In this document: piece by piece, positions 33,506 to 45,000 of the stretch
Layout: every line of letters starts with the position of its first letter
How positions within the stretch are numbered: position 1 is the first letter of the stretch
Assembly: GCA_019055375.1 (NCBI GenBank)
Contig: JAHQIW010001423.1
Span: forward strand, 372,001 to 436,000
Direction: 5' to 3'
Length of the DNA stretch: 64,000 nt
DNA from: Parelaphostrongylus tenuis
Lineage: Eukaryota > Nematoda > Chromadorea > Rhabditida > Metastrongylidae
Position numbers and translations under genes: made by a program
The notes under the pieces: generated by a model
What the model was told of the DNA's origin: nothing
The model's database searches: none
What the model saw: only the letters and a program-made list of their open reading frames with translations

Positions 33506-35536
33506 CTACAATCTCTTCGTAGATACAAAGCAGGACGTAAGCTTCACCTCATCATGGTATGAAGCAGTTTTGAGAAGGGTAATTAAGGATTCATCTACAT
33601 CTTCATTGGTCACCTCGACATCCATATTCTTACAGCCTCGAACAGTTCGAGTAAAATTCATCATTGATTTATTTCCGCAACCGATGCTATTATAAACTGT
33701 GTATCCAATCATCCACACGCCTGTTTACATTATTTATAATTTACATAGGACAATGAAGAAATAATGCTCTCTTGTGCGCGCATGTAAATTTCCGTACTCA
33801 TATTTTAAGGTTTTCCACTTCTATCGCTTATATACGCATCGAATTTTTTTTCCGATTGGAGCAATCTTGCCTTTAGAGAGCATCGAACTGCATAGACAGC
33901 GGTAAGCCACTGCGCACTTTATACGGAACGAATTCCTTCTTAGCCATTGCGAGAAATTCAGAATTTATTTGAGAAGTCCACTTATCAAACTATCTAATAA
34001 CGAAGAAAATGATCACCTGTATCACCTGCCGTCCCACTCATCATCTATTGACTTGAATGAGCACCGGCAATACTTTGAACTTCCTCACCTCACGCAAGAG
34101 TAGCCCAGTGGGTACTAGTCGCTTTAAGAATTCGTTGAGCACTTTGTCTTTCCCGAGGCTCTCGTGAAGAAAGCGGACCATAAAATTGGTGGTCTTCCTA
34201 TGGAGCGATTAGTATCCTGAGGAATCCAGTCGATAACGCCTCTCGTCTATCTGTTGTGGTTGAAGCGCATCACGTGTCCGACTCACCTTATCTTCGATAA
34301 CCTGCATGTAGAACAGCATCTCTAATCTTCCATCGCTGACGTAGGTCGATCTTTCGGACCCTTTCTCACATTTGCGCGACCCGGAATAGTCCTAATATCA
34401 ACCTTTCGACTGCGAAGAAAATTACATGGAGTAGAAACCAGCTCATAGGTATGAATCAGAATGGTCCGCAGACTTATCAAGAAAAATAGCAGTTCTGAAG
34501 CTCTAGATAACATGCCCATTATCCCTATGGTCCGCGGGTAACGACCCCCGCACGATGTGAAGATACACATCTAGTCGGTGGTCAAAGGGAGTTTGAACTC
34601 AAGTGCAACTCTCTGTTTCACCGATGTTAGTTAAGTCTTGCGACAAAGGTAAACCAAATGGGAAAAATGTGAAAGAACCATGAAAATATTCAAGGGAAGC
34701 ACTTGAAAAATGCTTTCTTGTCGAATAGGATTTATTTGCGCTTAAAATCTCGTAGGATTTTCGAAAGAAATGTTAGCGTGTTGGTGGGATGCAAAGTAAA
34801 TCTTGAGGTGGACAAATCTCCACATGGTCAGTGTTTGCGAAGTCGTCTGATTTACATTTGATAACATATCTAAATCAGAGCCTATGTCAAACGACACGAA
34901 ATTTTCCAAGACAGAGTCTCCGCTGTGAAACGTATTTCGTACAAGATATCTGAAGGCTTGGAATTGTACCTACTGGAAGTCTCTTTGTGGATTAGTGGAG
35001 AAGAAATTGAGTATGAGGGAGGCTATTGAATAAAATGTCGAAGACATAACGCCATATAGAGAAAACTTTGTTATATTGATATAAAGGTATAAGTGGTAGA
35101 CAAGCTATGACTTGTGATACGTTATTATGGACCGTAATATAGATACACTACTATCAGCAATGCGGAATATTTTGCAGCTTATTTTGAGTCCATTTCAAGA
35201 GATTTTGTATCTGCCGATTTCGTACGATGACTACAACTCACTATTTTGCAAACCGACTTTTCGTTAACCTCAACATTACACGGCAGTAATTTTGTTTTTA
35301 TGATTATAACTACTCCACAGGGTTGATAACTGAGATTTACTCGGCTAGCGTTTCAATATTTCCGTTCTTTACTGACGACTATTTGAGGCTACTATCCGAA
35401 TTCGTTCGTCCTCGTTGTGGTCATTGTTTTCATTTTCCTTCGAGTCGAATCTGTTCCGGTAGAGCACTGCTAAATGAAAAAACTTACTCTGCGATGCCCT
35501 AGGTACATGTGGGCGGTTGTTGATGATACTGAGTTC
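33506..35536 (-). CDS. Unassigned gene, two 3' exons
   Basis: Unrecognised. The internal exon 35536-35488 (49 nt) has a strong TTTTTTTGTCAGCAG acceptor and a GTAAGT donor and reads ELSIINNRPHVPRASQ. Its one-base overhang fits the terminal exon 33696-33506 (191 nt), which encodes YNSIGCGNKSMMNFTRTVRG, CKNMDVEVTNEDVDESLITL and ends TSCFVSTKRL with a TAG. Three cysteines suggest an extracellular or secreted protein (inference). The 1.8-kb intron contains an RTE relic. No polyadenylation signal was seen. The ORF at 35760-35929 may be an upstream exon but its phase does not fit. Confidence 0.42.
34010..34510 (-). mobile_element. RTE-like LINE 3' end relic
   Basis: The minus strand ends GGCAGGTGATACAGGTGAT. 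Earlier blocks match the 42711-43151 copy, including the region ahead of the conserved DWIPRD segment. Many frameshifts. Confidence 0.7.
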
Positions 35537-35759
35537 CTGCTGACAAAAAAAAAAATACAACTCACTGTATCATTCAGAACTGAAAAATACTCAAGTACTA
35601 GTTCAATTTACCGGTCACTGAACTAATTCGAATAACACTGCGTCGCAAATTTCCGAGTGCTAAGCAGTTTTCTTCGGCCGATAACCGTCACAACAGCTAT
35701 AAAAATTAGTTACAAGAAATACGCGGGAAAATACTTCTGTAATTCATAATAAATCACTC

Positions 35760-35929
35760 AGGACAAAATGGCTCTCATAGAGGTCATATCGACCACACTG
35801 CGTCCTCCAAAGAATGACTTCTGTGAAAGTCACGTCGCAATTATCACTGATTTTCAACTGCCACGTATATGTGCCATCGTTGACATCGTGCGCCAGGATT
35901 TCATACGGCGCGTGCGGTAAAGGAGACAT
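35760..35929 (-). CDS. Possible exon of unknown gene
   Basis: An ORF reading PYEILAHDVNDGTYTWQLKI, SDNCDVTFTEVILWRTQCGR and YDLYESHFVLS looks protein-like in composition. A stop sits just upstream of its ATG. The GTGATT donor at the end leaves a phase that does not fit the exon at 35536. Confidence 0.3.
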
Positions 35930-36139
35930 GGGAAGTTACCTGGTAGATCAAAGTGTTACGCGGACATTATCACCGCTAAACGATGGGATATCATAAAGGA
36001 CATCCCGATGAAGGTTTCTTTCCTGTGTGAAGCGCCCAGATGTCAAAGAGACCTCCTATGCTTCAACAATAAAACCACATGAACATTTTCTCGACTCTTA
36101 TAAAACATTTCTCCACTTTTGCTTCCTTTTTTATAGTCT

Positions 36140-37540
36140 CTATGGTTTTGTAGTCGTTCGATAGCCGTGAAATATCGATCTTGATAATGAGCCTGGTTTG
36201 TGTAATGACCTTCGTATCAAGTTTTATCTATGAAAAAAAAACGCTTTGCTTTCGAAGTGCGTTGTTTCATCTTAACAGTCGATTTCTTGATATTAAGTCT
36301 TATCATGAGTTTTAGCACTAGAGCAAGAAACACCAGATCTATTGATCCGAAGTGACTGAAATTGCTTAACAATACCAAAAAATATTCCTGAACACATTCA
36401 TGCTATTTCACACTTTATTGATCCGTCCTCACACAGTTTTTCTTCACTGTGCGGGTCCTAGTACTTCTATCATTCAACTCGAATCTTGTTTCTTCTTAGA
36501 CATTGTAGAATACTGGTTGAGTGAGTTTCCTTGCAATGGCTGTGGTATTCCACAGGTCGTTGTTGGTGACTGCTGGAGAGGGTTGGGAGATGGACCTCGG
36601 TTCCACTCACGTTGCGACAAGCATCACAACCACTCGGCCACGGTGCCTTCTGCCACTTTTCAGGTAACAGTCAATACCGCGCTCATAGAACTCGCCATCC
36701 TTGGATTAAAAGAAGGTTGTTGATCTCCGACGCAAATGACTGATGTCTCAGAAATTCTTCTTGCTCAGAAAGTGCTCCAGCGTCCGGAAGAGGTGACAGT
36801 CAGACGGCGACAAGTCAGGACTGCACGGCGAATGATGCAGCAACTCCCAGCTCAGTTCGGTGAACGTCTTCTTTGTCAATTTGACGACATGCAGCCTTGC
36901 GTTTATCTTGAAGTAGAGACGATCAACGCCAAGCGCTACTGTGAGTACCTTGGAAAGCTCCAATAAGGCTTTGTCACGTCGACGTTGTCGCAATCTCATC
37001 CTAATTCATAAAACGCAAGGTTGCATGTTGCCAAAAAATGAACAGAGAAGTTGAGCGGACTGGGCTAGGAGTTTCTGGATCATCCGCCGTGCAGTCCTGA
37101 CTTGTCGCCATTTGGCTATCACCTCTACCGGTCGCTGGAGCACTTCTTAAGCAAGTTTCCGAGACATCAATCATTTGCGTCGAGGACTGATAACCTTCTT
37201 CGAATCCAAAGATGACGAGTTCTAAGAGCGCGGTATTGATTTGTTGCTAAAGGAATGACAGAAATGTCTTCACGCCTGCTTTGTATAGTGTTGTTAAGCA
37301 ATTTTAATTGCCTTAAACCGACAAATTTGGAAATTTGGTGTTTCTTGTTTTACTGCTAAAACTTATGAGAAGAACTATAATTAAAAAATCCACATTGAAG
37401 TTGACACAACGCACTCCGGAAGCAAAAAGTAGTTTGATTTCCGTAAATAAAACGTGATGTGGTTGTTTTACAACCCAGGCTCAGTATCAAAATCGGTATT
37501 TCTCAAGGTATCGAACGACTACCAAAACATAGAGGCTTCT
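36140..37540. mobile_element. 1.4-kb palindrome of two mirrored mariner 3' halves
   Basis: Inner arms carry mirrored transposase C-termini: HSPCSPDLSPSDCHLFRTLE on minus at about 36800 and HPPCSPDLSPFGYHLYRSLE on plus at about 37080, both with EHFLSK. The inverted termini are TTATCATGAGTTTTAGCACT near 36301 and ACTGCTAAAACTTATGAGAA near 37354. Outer flanks, 36140-36285 and 37388-37530, are inverted copies of repeat R1. A SINE-C (36420-36660) is inserted in the left arm only. Confidence 0.8.
36420..36660 (-). repeat. SINE-C nested in the palindrome
   Basis: On minus it starts GGCACCGTGGCCGAGTGGTT, a tRNA-like head. It is absent from the other arm, so it inserted after the palindrome formed. 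Confidence 0.7.
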
Positions 37541-37674
37541 AAAAAAGGAAACAAGAGTAGACAAATGTTTTATAAAACATGTTTTTACAAAAGGTTCTTT
37601 AAAACATGATTTAGAAAATGTTCTATAGAACATGTTTCCACAAATGTGTTGTATTACTTTGTAGCATAACCCAA

Positions 37675-37830
37675 CGGTAGAGACGGTGATTGCACGTGCA
37701 TGGGTACAGTCTACCTAATCTCTTATAAAACACGCGGCGGCGAATATATTAGCGAAACGAGACTTCCGTATCAAAGAAGAACTAGACAGCAAGGAAAATT
37801 CATTTAAAAACACCACTAGGTACGCATAGG
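37675..37830 (+). mobile_element. GIY-YIG (Penelope-like) fragment
   Basis: GTAGAGACGGTGATTGCACG matches the copy near 5613 (GCAGAGACGGTGATTGCATG). It is directly followed by a mariner end. Confidence 0.5.
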
Positions 37831-37854
37831 ACACAGATGCATAAATTCAAAGTG

Positions 37855-38015
37855 ACGAGTTCTATGAGCGCTCTATTGATTTACTGCTTAAGAGATGGCG
37901 GAAATGTGTTCAGGCAGATGACGTGTACTTTGAATAGTGTTGTTAAGCAAATCTAATTATTTCTGGTTAATGGGTTTGCTGTTTATTGCTCTATTTCCCA
38001 AACTTGTGAGAAGAG
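37855..38015 (+). mobile_element. Solo 3' end of the palindrome-type mariner
   Basis: Translation includes LLKRWRKCVQADDVYFE, the mariner C-terminus, then an end (TTGCTCTATTTCCCAAACTT) like those of the 13.8 and 36.3 kb foldbacks. Confidence 0.65.
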
Positions 38016-38439
38016 CCAATATTACGTAATGAAAATTTTATGCTAAGCAAACTTTGTCGCAATAAAAAAAAGATGATCGCTGGAGGGACTTATGCAAACG
38101 TATTTTTAGTGAAAAGAACGCTGTTTTCCTGAAAATTTCCATATTCCATCAAGAACTGTGCGGAGTGCGGTCGCGCTGTTTGGAATGCACTAGTGCTTGC
38201 CTTTTTTCAGAAAAAAGCCTTTTGTTAGATTATTAGTAATTACGCCGAGTTATGAGGCATTGTATTCAACGGAGAGTATCACTTCCGACAAAAAATTCGC
38301 TGTTTTATCATTAGTTTGGTATGTTTCAACCAAAAAGAGCCTTCTAAAGTCTCTTATGTCATACGCATCCATATACTATCGACTAAATTCCCTTCACTGA
38401 CGATAAAAATCTATATTCATTCGAAAAACCAACCACTTC

Positions 38440-38520
38440 GTCATTTCAACGCGCTACGCTCGCCATCGCGACCGCGCCACCTAGCGCGTTAAAAATCAAC
38501 GTGGTACTCAAGGGGTTTAG
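38440..38520. mobile_element. piggyBac-like MITE remnant
   Basis: CGCCATCGCGACCGCGCC and a GTACTCAAGGGGTTT right end. Very decayed. Confidence 0.3.
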
Positions 38521-38814
38521 TGTCAGTTTCAGTGTATCTGGTTGAGAATGTATCATATAAGACGTGGAATAAGAAAGCAACCATGTAAATGAACATTCGC
38601 CTTGTTCGCTTCTAATTCTATATGGGCCTTCACATCCATAACCATAGTCTTGTTCGTTTATGAACTAATGGACCACAAAACAAAAACAAAGGTCGTAATG
38701 AACAACCTCCAAGAATTTTTGCTTTCACCGCATCTTATAAGCGGTGTTATTGAGTTATAATTGTACATAGAAGGAAGCAGCTTGCAACATTTCGATTCTC
38801 TAGTTTGGAACATT

Positions 38815-38985
38815 CATCTAAGAAGATTGAGTAGTACGCAAAAATGGGCCTCAGACGGGATATGAACCTGCGCTTCACCCTAACTGGGAGTACATGTTGC
38901 CACCACTCCGTCGAAGCCACCGCCTCGCTGACCACTCTTTCTTCAATAAAAACTATCAAAGCTGTCAGTAATTAACCCTCAACGG
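38815..38985 (-). repeat. SINE-A copy
   Basis: GATTGAGTAGTACGCAAAAA tail end and a tRNA-like head near 38925 on minus. Confidence 0.6.
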
Positions 38986-39084
38986 GTTTGCTTTACAAGG
39001 TTTGTAGAAGGTTTCCCATATCACACAGCATCCTTGAAGGTCGTAATGTTTACATGGGAACTCTTCGCCATAACAATTCCCCAG

Positions 39085-39240
39085 CGCACAAGTAGCGCAG
39101 TGGCTAACCTTGCGATACAAGAGGAAGCGAGGTGATGAGCAGACGCTGATTCAATCCTCTCCACAACAACGTCTTGATCAATCAGCTGAACGCCTAGCAA
39201 CCTCTCAAGTCGGCTAATCTAAGCACTAAGACGAATTCCT
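39085..39240 (+). repeat. SINE-C head fragment
   Basis: AAGTAGCGCAGTGGCTAACC A box and CTGAACGCCTAGCAACC body. A MITE begins at its end. Confidence 0.55.
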
Positions 39241-39443
39241 TAACCCTTTGAGGATCAGCGTCGATGGGCCGGCCGCGGCGTGTTGTCACTTGGCGGCAGT
39301 CAGACAAGCGGCCCTGCATGTCTGCGCACGCGTGTCATGCTCTCTGCCCTCTTTCCCACGAGACGCGACCGCCGCCATCACAGTGGCCGAGTGAGATTCG
39401 ACGTCGCGCGGTACCAAAATGACTCTCATGGTCTTTGAAGGTA
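39240..39443. mobile_element. piggyBac-like MITE
   Basis: TTAA then CCCTTTGAGGATC. The right end GGTCTTTGAAGGTAA is decayed. The core GATTCGACGTCGCGCGG matches the 3.2 kb copy. Confidence 0.6.
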
Positions 39444-39564
39444 AGTAGCAGTCGAAGCAACCGGTCGAATCTTCGGAAACCTTTGAAGGTCAAAAAATTA
39501 AGCTCTCGGTCAGAATTCTTTTTATTTGACTGCCACTTGCAGTGGTATGATGTTATACTATCCC

Positions 39565-39825
39565 CAATAATTTGGAGTGCTGTGCAAAAACATTTGCGTC
39601 AGCCGGGATTCGAACCCAGATTCTCGCTCTTTCCGAGAGCGTATGCTAACCGTTGCACCACCGACGCTTTTTTGTCACAGCACTTTTTTCATTATACTTA
39701 TATTATTCCTCTATTTTATTTTATTATCTTTAGCTTTTATTTTTTTAATTTCTCCCGGAAAGAGTGAGATGTGGGTTCGAATCCCGGCTGAAGCAAATGT
39801 TTTTGCACAGCACTCCACTTTGATG
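39565..39825. repeat. Inverted SINE-A pair with cloverleaf-capable head
   Basis: The left unit, 39672-39600 on minus, folds as a tRNA-like cloverleaf: acceptor GCGTCGG with CTGACGC, T arm CTGGG-TTCGAAT-CCCGG, anticodon loop TCGGAAA. It continues into AAATGTTTTTGCACAGCACT. The right unit, 39745-39820 on plus, mirrors it. The SINE body and C33 argue against a working tRNA gene. Confidence 0.7.
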
Positions 39826-39829
39826 CTCT

Positions 39830-40115
39830 AGGCGCTGATCAATCCCTGAGGGATGCGCCATGCATTCGTCTTTGATGTTTAAACTTCGCTTGAGGTGAAT
39901 GAAGGCATATCTGGCCTTTACAATGACTCCCGGTGGCCTACCGCTTCACCGAGTTACTACTGCTTATCCTCCAGTCAAGCCTGCGACCACGCCGCCAGCA
40001 ATTTGCCGACTCCGGAAGGATAGATGGCCTGGTGAGCCGAGAGCGAAGAGCGAGATCGAACCACAGAACTTGTGTGCGACGCAGAGCACCTCTACCCTCC
40101 GCGCCGAATGCGCTC
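39830..40115 (-). repeat. SINE-B copy
   Basis: TGATCAATCCCTGAGGGATG to CGCGCCGAATGCGCTCG. The same minus orientation as the five others. A SINE-C tail (GGAATCCGCTCGGTAAACCG) follows at 40130-40210. Confidence 0.8.
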
Positions 40116-40469
40116 GTCACAGACCTCTACGGAGGGAAAATTCGAGGGGACGAATCGAATGCAAAAGTACTGGAATCCGCTCGGTAAACCGTGACCACGC
40201 GTTTTGTAAAAAAAAATAAACAAACAAACAAGCAAACAAGTAAACAACAACCGTTCTCCACGGAGCATGTGACACTACACATGACAAGGACGCGCCCCGC
40301 CCTAGGGAAAATTCCGCAGTGCACGAAGCTGGCGCTAGTGGGTGGTGGCGATTGACGCAAACTCGGCGCGTTATGAATGTTCCAGAAATATGCTTTGTGC
40401 CTGCTGCTTGCATTATTTGACGCGAGGCCGTCGGGTTCTCCGGTTTCCGTCGCTATTTCAATGTGGCTT

Positions 40470-40765
40470 TGGTCATTCTCTCCTCTCTTCCTCCTTTCCT
40501 CCATTCCTCCTCTTTCTTCTCCTCCTCTTTTTCTTTTTCCTTTCTATTGTAGACCAACTTTCCCCTAACCGCGGCATAACCAGTCGTACATCGTCCTTGT
40601 CGATTGAGCCACCTATTCTACGGTCATTCTCTTCCCTCTTTCTAATCCTCCATTCCTCCAGTTCCTCTTTTTCTCCTTTTTCTTTTTTCATTCTCTCGCA
40701 GATCGATTTTCTCTCAACCTTGGCATAACCAATTTAATCACAACCTTGTTAACTAAGCCTGTAGC
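40470..40765 (+). repeat. Two direct polypyrimidine-containing units
   Basis: CATTCTCTCCTCTCTTCCTC...CGGCATAACCAGTCGTA recurs as CATTCTCTTCCCTCTTTCTA...TTGGCATAACCAATTTA. About 150 bp each. ORFs here are low complexity. Confidence 0.65.
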
Positions 40766-41154
40766 ACGAGGTAGGTAAATTAGGGCCTTTGTGGAGAGTT
40801 GTGGTCTCGTCAATTTTCAAATTACTTTTCAAATTGATTTATTCGAACTCGAAATTGCAAGAACTCAATTACTGGCTGGTCTTCACCGTGTCCAGGCGCT
40901 GAAAATCGACGTCCATACTCCTGTTTTTTCACTGAAAACTATATGAGAAACTCAAGGAATCGATGAGATCGCAATTCTTCACTGACGTCTAAAATAGATT
41001 AATTCGATTTTAGCATTTCAGAGCGTTTCGTCTTATTCAGAGCCGATGAAGTGCGGAGGGACCTTATACAGACAGAATGATCTGCGACGAAACGAGGCTA
41101 TCGATCGGTACGGTCAAGAAATTCAATCAGTACAAGATAGACCACAAAGTTCGT

Positions 41155-41535
41155 GAGAGATTAGAGAAATAAAGGTTAAGATATGCTCCTTGTTATCAAG
41201 CCTGTAACATGAGATTGGTAAAAGATGAATTTTAATCGGCTCTAAGGTTTCGACGCATTCCGTCTTCTTCAGAGCCAACGATCGAGTCGATCCTCCACAG
41301 TCGTTTGTCCTCGCTGTGGAGGTCTTCGTGACGAGATTGAACTCGATCGGCAACGAACACGAAGACCACATCGAGGACGATCGACTGTGAACAGTCGCCT
41401 CGATTTGTCGGCTCTGAAGGAGGCGAAACGCGTCGGAACCTTAGAGCCGATTGAATTCATCTTCTACCATTCTCACGCTACAGGCTTGATAACAAGCAAC
41501 ATATCTGTTTTTCTTCGTTTCTCTAACCTCTCGCG
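41155..41535. repeat. Inverted repeat upstream of dnj-19
   Basis: The left arm has TGTTATCAAGCCTGTAAC and ATCGGCTCTAAGGTTTCGAC. The right arm has GTCGGAACCTTAGAGCCGAT and CTACAGGCTTGATAACA. Arms are about 120 bp with a 135-bp centre. Confidence 0.75.
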
Positions 41536-41764
41536 ATCCTTGAGTCCACTTCGTATTGGTGGAATCTCATGATCTTGCCAGTCGATAACCTCGTTTTCGT
41601 CGTAGATTGCTTATTTTATATGAGGTCTACTTTCACTTATAATCCTGCAGAGTGAAGTCTGAAACGTGTCTCTCAACAATTTTCATAACCGTTCAATAGC
41701 AGGATTTTTTAGCTCTGCAAATATTGATTTCAGCTGAACATTGGTCAACAAGATCAACAATGCA

Positions 41765-41905
41765 TCCAGTGCCTCTCTCTCTCTCTTTCCGCCCTCTTTC
41801 TCTCTCTTCCTCTCTCTCTCTCTCTCTCACTTCTTCCCTCCCTATTTCTCGCTCTCTCTCTCTCTTCCTCTTTCTCTCTCCCTCCCTCCCTGTCTCTCTC
41901 CTGAA
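41765..41905 (+). repeat. CT-rich microsatellite in the dnj-19 upstream region
   Basis: About 140 bp almost entirely of C and T (CTCTCTCTCTCTC blocks), ending 60 bp before the likely trans-splice acceptor. Long CT/GA tracts occur in promoters and could affect chromatin; that role is inference. Confidence 0.85.
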
Positions 41906-41961
41906 TTCTAGTGTTTTCCAAGAGGTTTTTTTTCTCCCTAGATTTGAGAAAAGGAAGTAAA

Positions 41962-41967
41962 TTTCAG
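41962..41967 (+). promoter_or_regulatory. Likely trans-splice acceptor of dnj-19
   Basis: TTTCAG ends 9 nt before the start codon at 41977, with no cis donor evident upstream. This is typical of spliced-leader addition in nematodes. Confidence 0.55.
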
Positions 41968-41976
41968 TGAGTGAAC

Positions 41977-42093
41977 ATGTTCTTCCATACTGGAATGGGC
42001 GGTATGGGCAGGGCTCAGGATACGCCTGTGGATACTCGCTTATACGACTTACTCAAAGTAAGGCCTGATGCTAGCGACGATGAAATTAAGAAG
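41977..42093 (+). CDS. dnj-19: dnj-19 exon 1
   Basis: MFFHTGMGGMGRAQDTPVDT then RLYDLLKVRPDASDDEIKK, the first J-domain helices. Donor GTCAGT. Confidence 0.93.
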
Positions 42094-45000
42094 GTCAGTT
42101 GTGGCGACGGATCTCTTCGAAAGTTTATGTTTCCACAGACTTATTATTTAACCTTTTACGAGGTTTGCTATTGCATCTAAGCGATATACCCACGTTTCGA
42201 CGGTTTCACCTGTGTCGTCAGTGTCACACTCTCCCTACCGAGATTAGCACAGAAGAAGGTACCCTGATGCTCGTCAAGTGAAATATTACATGTTTCGCTG
42301 TCCTTTCAGTCGATGTTTCGCGGCTGTTATCATGTAAAGACGGTGCGACACTAATATCTCACTTGACTAGCATTGTGGCACCCACCCCCTGTTACTCTTA
42401 GTATGGGGCGTGCGATACTGACAGAAGGGGCTAATCCATCGAAACGTACGTATATAACTAAAATACAATACAAACCTCGTGAAAGGCTTAGTAGAAAGTT
42501 TGTAAAATTGTCCGTAGGAGGTAAACCCTTGCGCAGTAATGGACCCTGCCGTCTTTATTTATCTCAGTTCTCTTCATTTTCGGTTTTAATTAATCAGTGG
42601 AGTAAACCTCTATGATGCGTTACCATAACCTCGTAAAAAGCTAACTAAGAAGTCTGTGGAATCCCGTAATTTGAAGTACTCAAGGTTTAAATAACCAATC
42701 GAAAAGAAGGCTAAGTTTTGTTTACGGTTTCGTGCGGCTCTCTGACCATTAGGGTCAACATCACCTGTATCACCTGTCGTCCCGTTTGATCGTCGAGTGA
42801 CTCGAGCGGGTACCAGCAACTCTTCCATTTTTCCCTATCGCGTGCAAGAGTAGCCCAGTGGGTCCTCCTTGCTCTAGGAATTCGCTGAGCATCATATCTT
42901 TCTTCCATCGCTTTCGTGAAGAAATCGGACCAACGGGTCAGTGGTCTTCCTTTAGAGCGCTTGACGTCCCGAGGAATCCAGTCGGTAACGGCTCTCGTCC
43001 ATCGGTTGCCGTTGAAGCGCATCACTTGTCCGGCCCACATTATTTTCAATATCTTGGCATGAAGAACGGCGTCTCTGATTTTCGATCGTTGACGTAGGTC
43101 GGAAGTTCGGATCCTTTGTCTCATTTGCGAAATACGAGACACTCCTAGCATCGACCTTTCGACTGCGCGTTCGATAACGGCAAGTGATCTTTCATCCTGC
43201 TTGACGTAGCGACCAGGTTTTCAAGGGTCAACATACAGTTGAATATATTAGAAAGGGTGACCATTTTCGACAGCCTAAGAGAATTGATTGGTGAACAAAA
43301 ACACCAGGTCGTGGTCGTGTTCCTGAGGTTCGTGTTTTTGTTCACCACTCAATTCTCTTAGGAATATTCAAGACATCATAAAAGTGCGAAATGCCCTAAA
43401 AATACTATCAATATCGAGATTTTCGACAGCGATTGTTGTATATAGTAGGCATAATGTTTTGAGCTTCTCAAGTCTGTTAAAGCCACCTGGACTGCTAGAC
43501 GTGCGTTTCAGTGTTCTCGTACACCTCATTAGTAGCACGTCTTTCAGTTCGTCTCCACAACATCGTAACCACACCGGAGATGTAACACTCTGTCAAATGA
43601 AAAGATCACTTGATGTGACTTCCTTTTAGAGTGATTGATTGTCGATTGTATTAGCATGGCATATCGCTGTTTCGCCAGTATATGTAACAATACCTTTCAG
43701 TCGACTATTTTGAAATTGTTGATATCCAAAATTAGGAAATAGAATCATCTGAATTGAGGGGTAGAATCTTAAGTGGGTTGAATGCCGATATGTGCTTATC
43801 CGATCAGTACGCTAAAGATTGATTGCTGCCATTAGGATATGATATATCGAAGGAAGAGTGTTAGCAGAGCAGTCAGTACTGTGGCGTAGAGTAGTGGTTC
43901 ACGCGCCTCTGGTATGGGTCGAGCGCGGGTTCAACCCTCGCTCAGAGTCAAATGCTACGCGTTTACCATTCAATATCCTTAGAGGTTTAGTTGTAACATT
44001 ATAATACTAAATGTTAGGAATTTTAATAGAATCTTCTATCGCTACTGCGATCATGAATCAGCGAAATCATTAACATGAGAAAGTAGACGGTCTTAAATTC
44101 TCCTTCCTGTTTGCTTTTTTGGAAAAAGGAAGTTTTTGAATTCATCAACCATTTAACTGCGACAAAAATAGTACAAAAATGATTCTACCAACTGCAACGT
44201 TTTGCCATCTAAATCCAGTTTTCACTGCAGGCATATCGGAAACTCGCTAAGGAGTTCCACCCCGATAAGAATCCCAATCATGGCGATCAGGTTTGTTTCT
44301 AATCAGATTTTACCTTATTTTCTCGAATCGCAGCTTCTAGCCAGTCTTTTTGCAATTCTAGTTCAAAGAAATAAGCTTTGCTTATGAAATCTTATCCAAT
44401 CCTGAGCGACGTCGTATTTATGATTTACGTGGTATGGACGGTATTAAAGAAGGAGGTGCAAGTGGAGGTAATCAATTGCACGATTATTCAATCTAAATAT
44501 TATCAGTAACTCTTATCATCAGGTGGTTTTGGTGGAGATCTGTTCTCGCATATATTCGGCGATGACGATGAGTCTCCTTTCAGCACGTTTTTTGGAATGG
44601 GCGGTGGTGGAAGACGGTCAGTCACTTTTGTTTTTCTTGCATTCATTATCGAGTTTTTAAGATTATAGCTTCAAGAACGTAAAGTGGGTAGAGCGTTCGA
44701 CCTAATATGGGAGTTGAACCCGTGTTTCATCCATGTCGGAGACGAGTGCTACCACTGCACCTATGGGGCCACGGCTCTGCCAATAATTTTTACTCTATGG
44801 AAGGAATCGAAAATGTCATCAGCCAAGTGTTAACTGGTTTGGTCTGGCAAGCACATAACAGGTGGAACGCGGCTCCGTTTGGGGTTGAATGGTTTGCATA
44901 AAGGTGTCTTCTTAGATGTATGTTAGAATATCGTAACACTGCTAAAAGGTTCGATTTCCGTCTGACGTCAACGTTTTGCACATCACCGAACGTTTTTTGG

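Noticed and set aside
39600..39672. tRNA gene on the minus strand (cloverleaf, GGA-like anticodon)
   Set aside because: It is the head of a SINE-A copy that recurs with the same body. U33 is replaced by C, and a GGA (Ser) tRNA would need a long variable arm.
40342..40728. 128-codon ORF rich in Ser, Phe and Leu
   Set aside because: Low-complexity polypyrimidine repeat; no splice or composition support.
42711..43151. 146-codon ORF as a host gene
   Set aside because: C-terminal part of an RTE-like reverse transcriptase, with sister relics at 5.2 and 34.2 kb.
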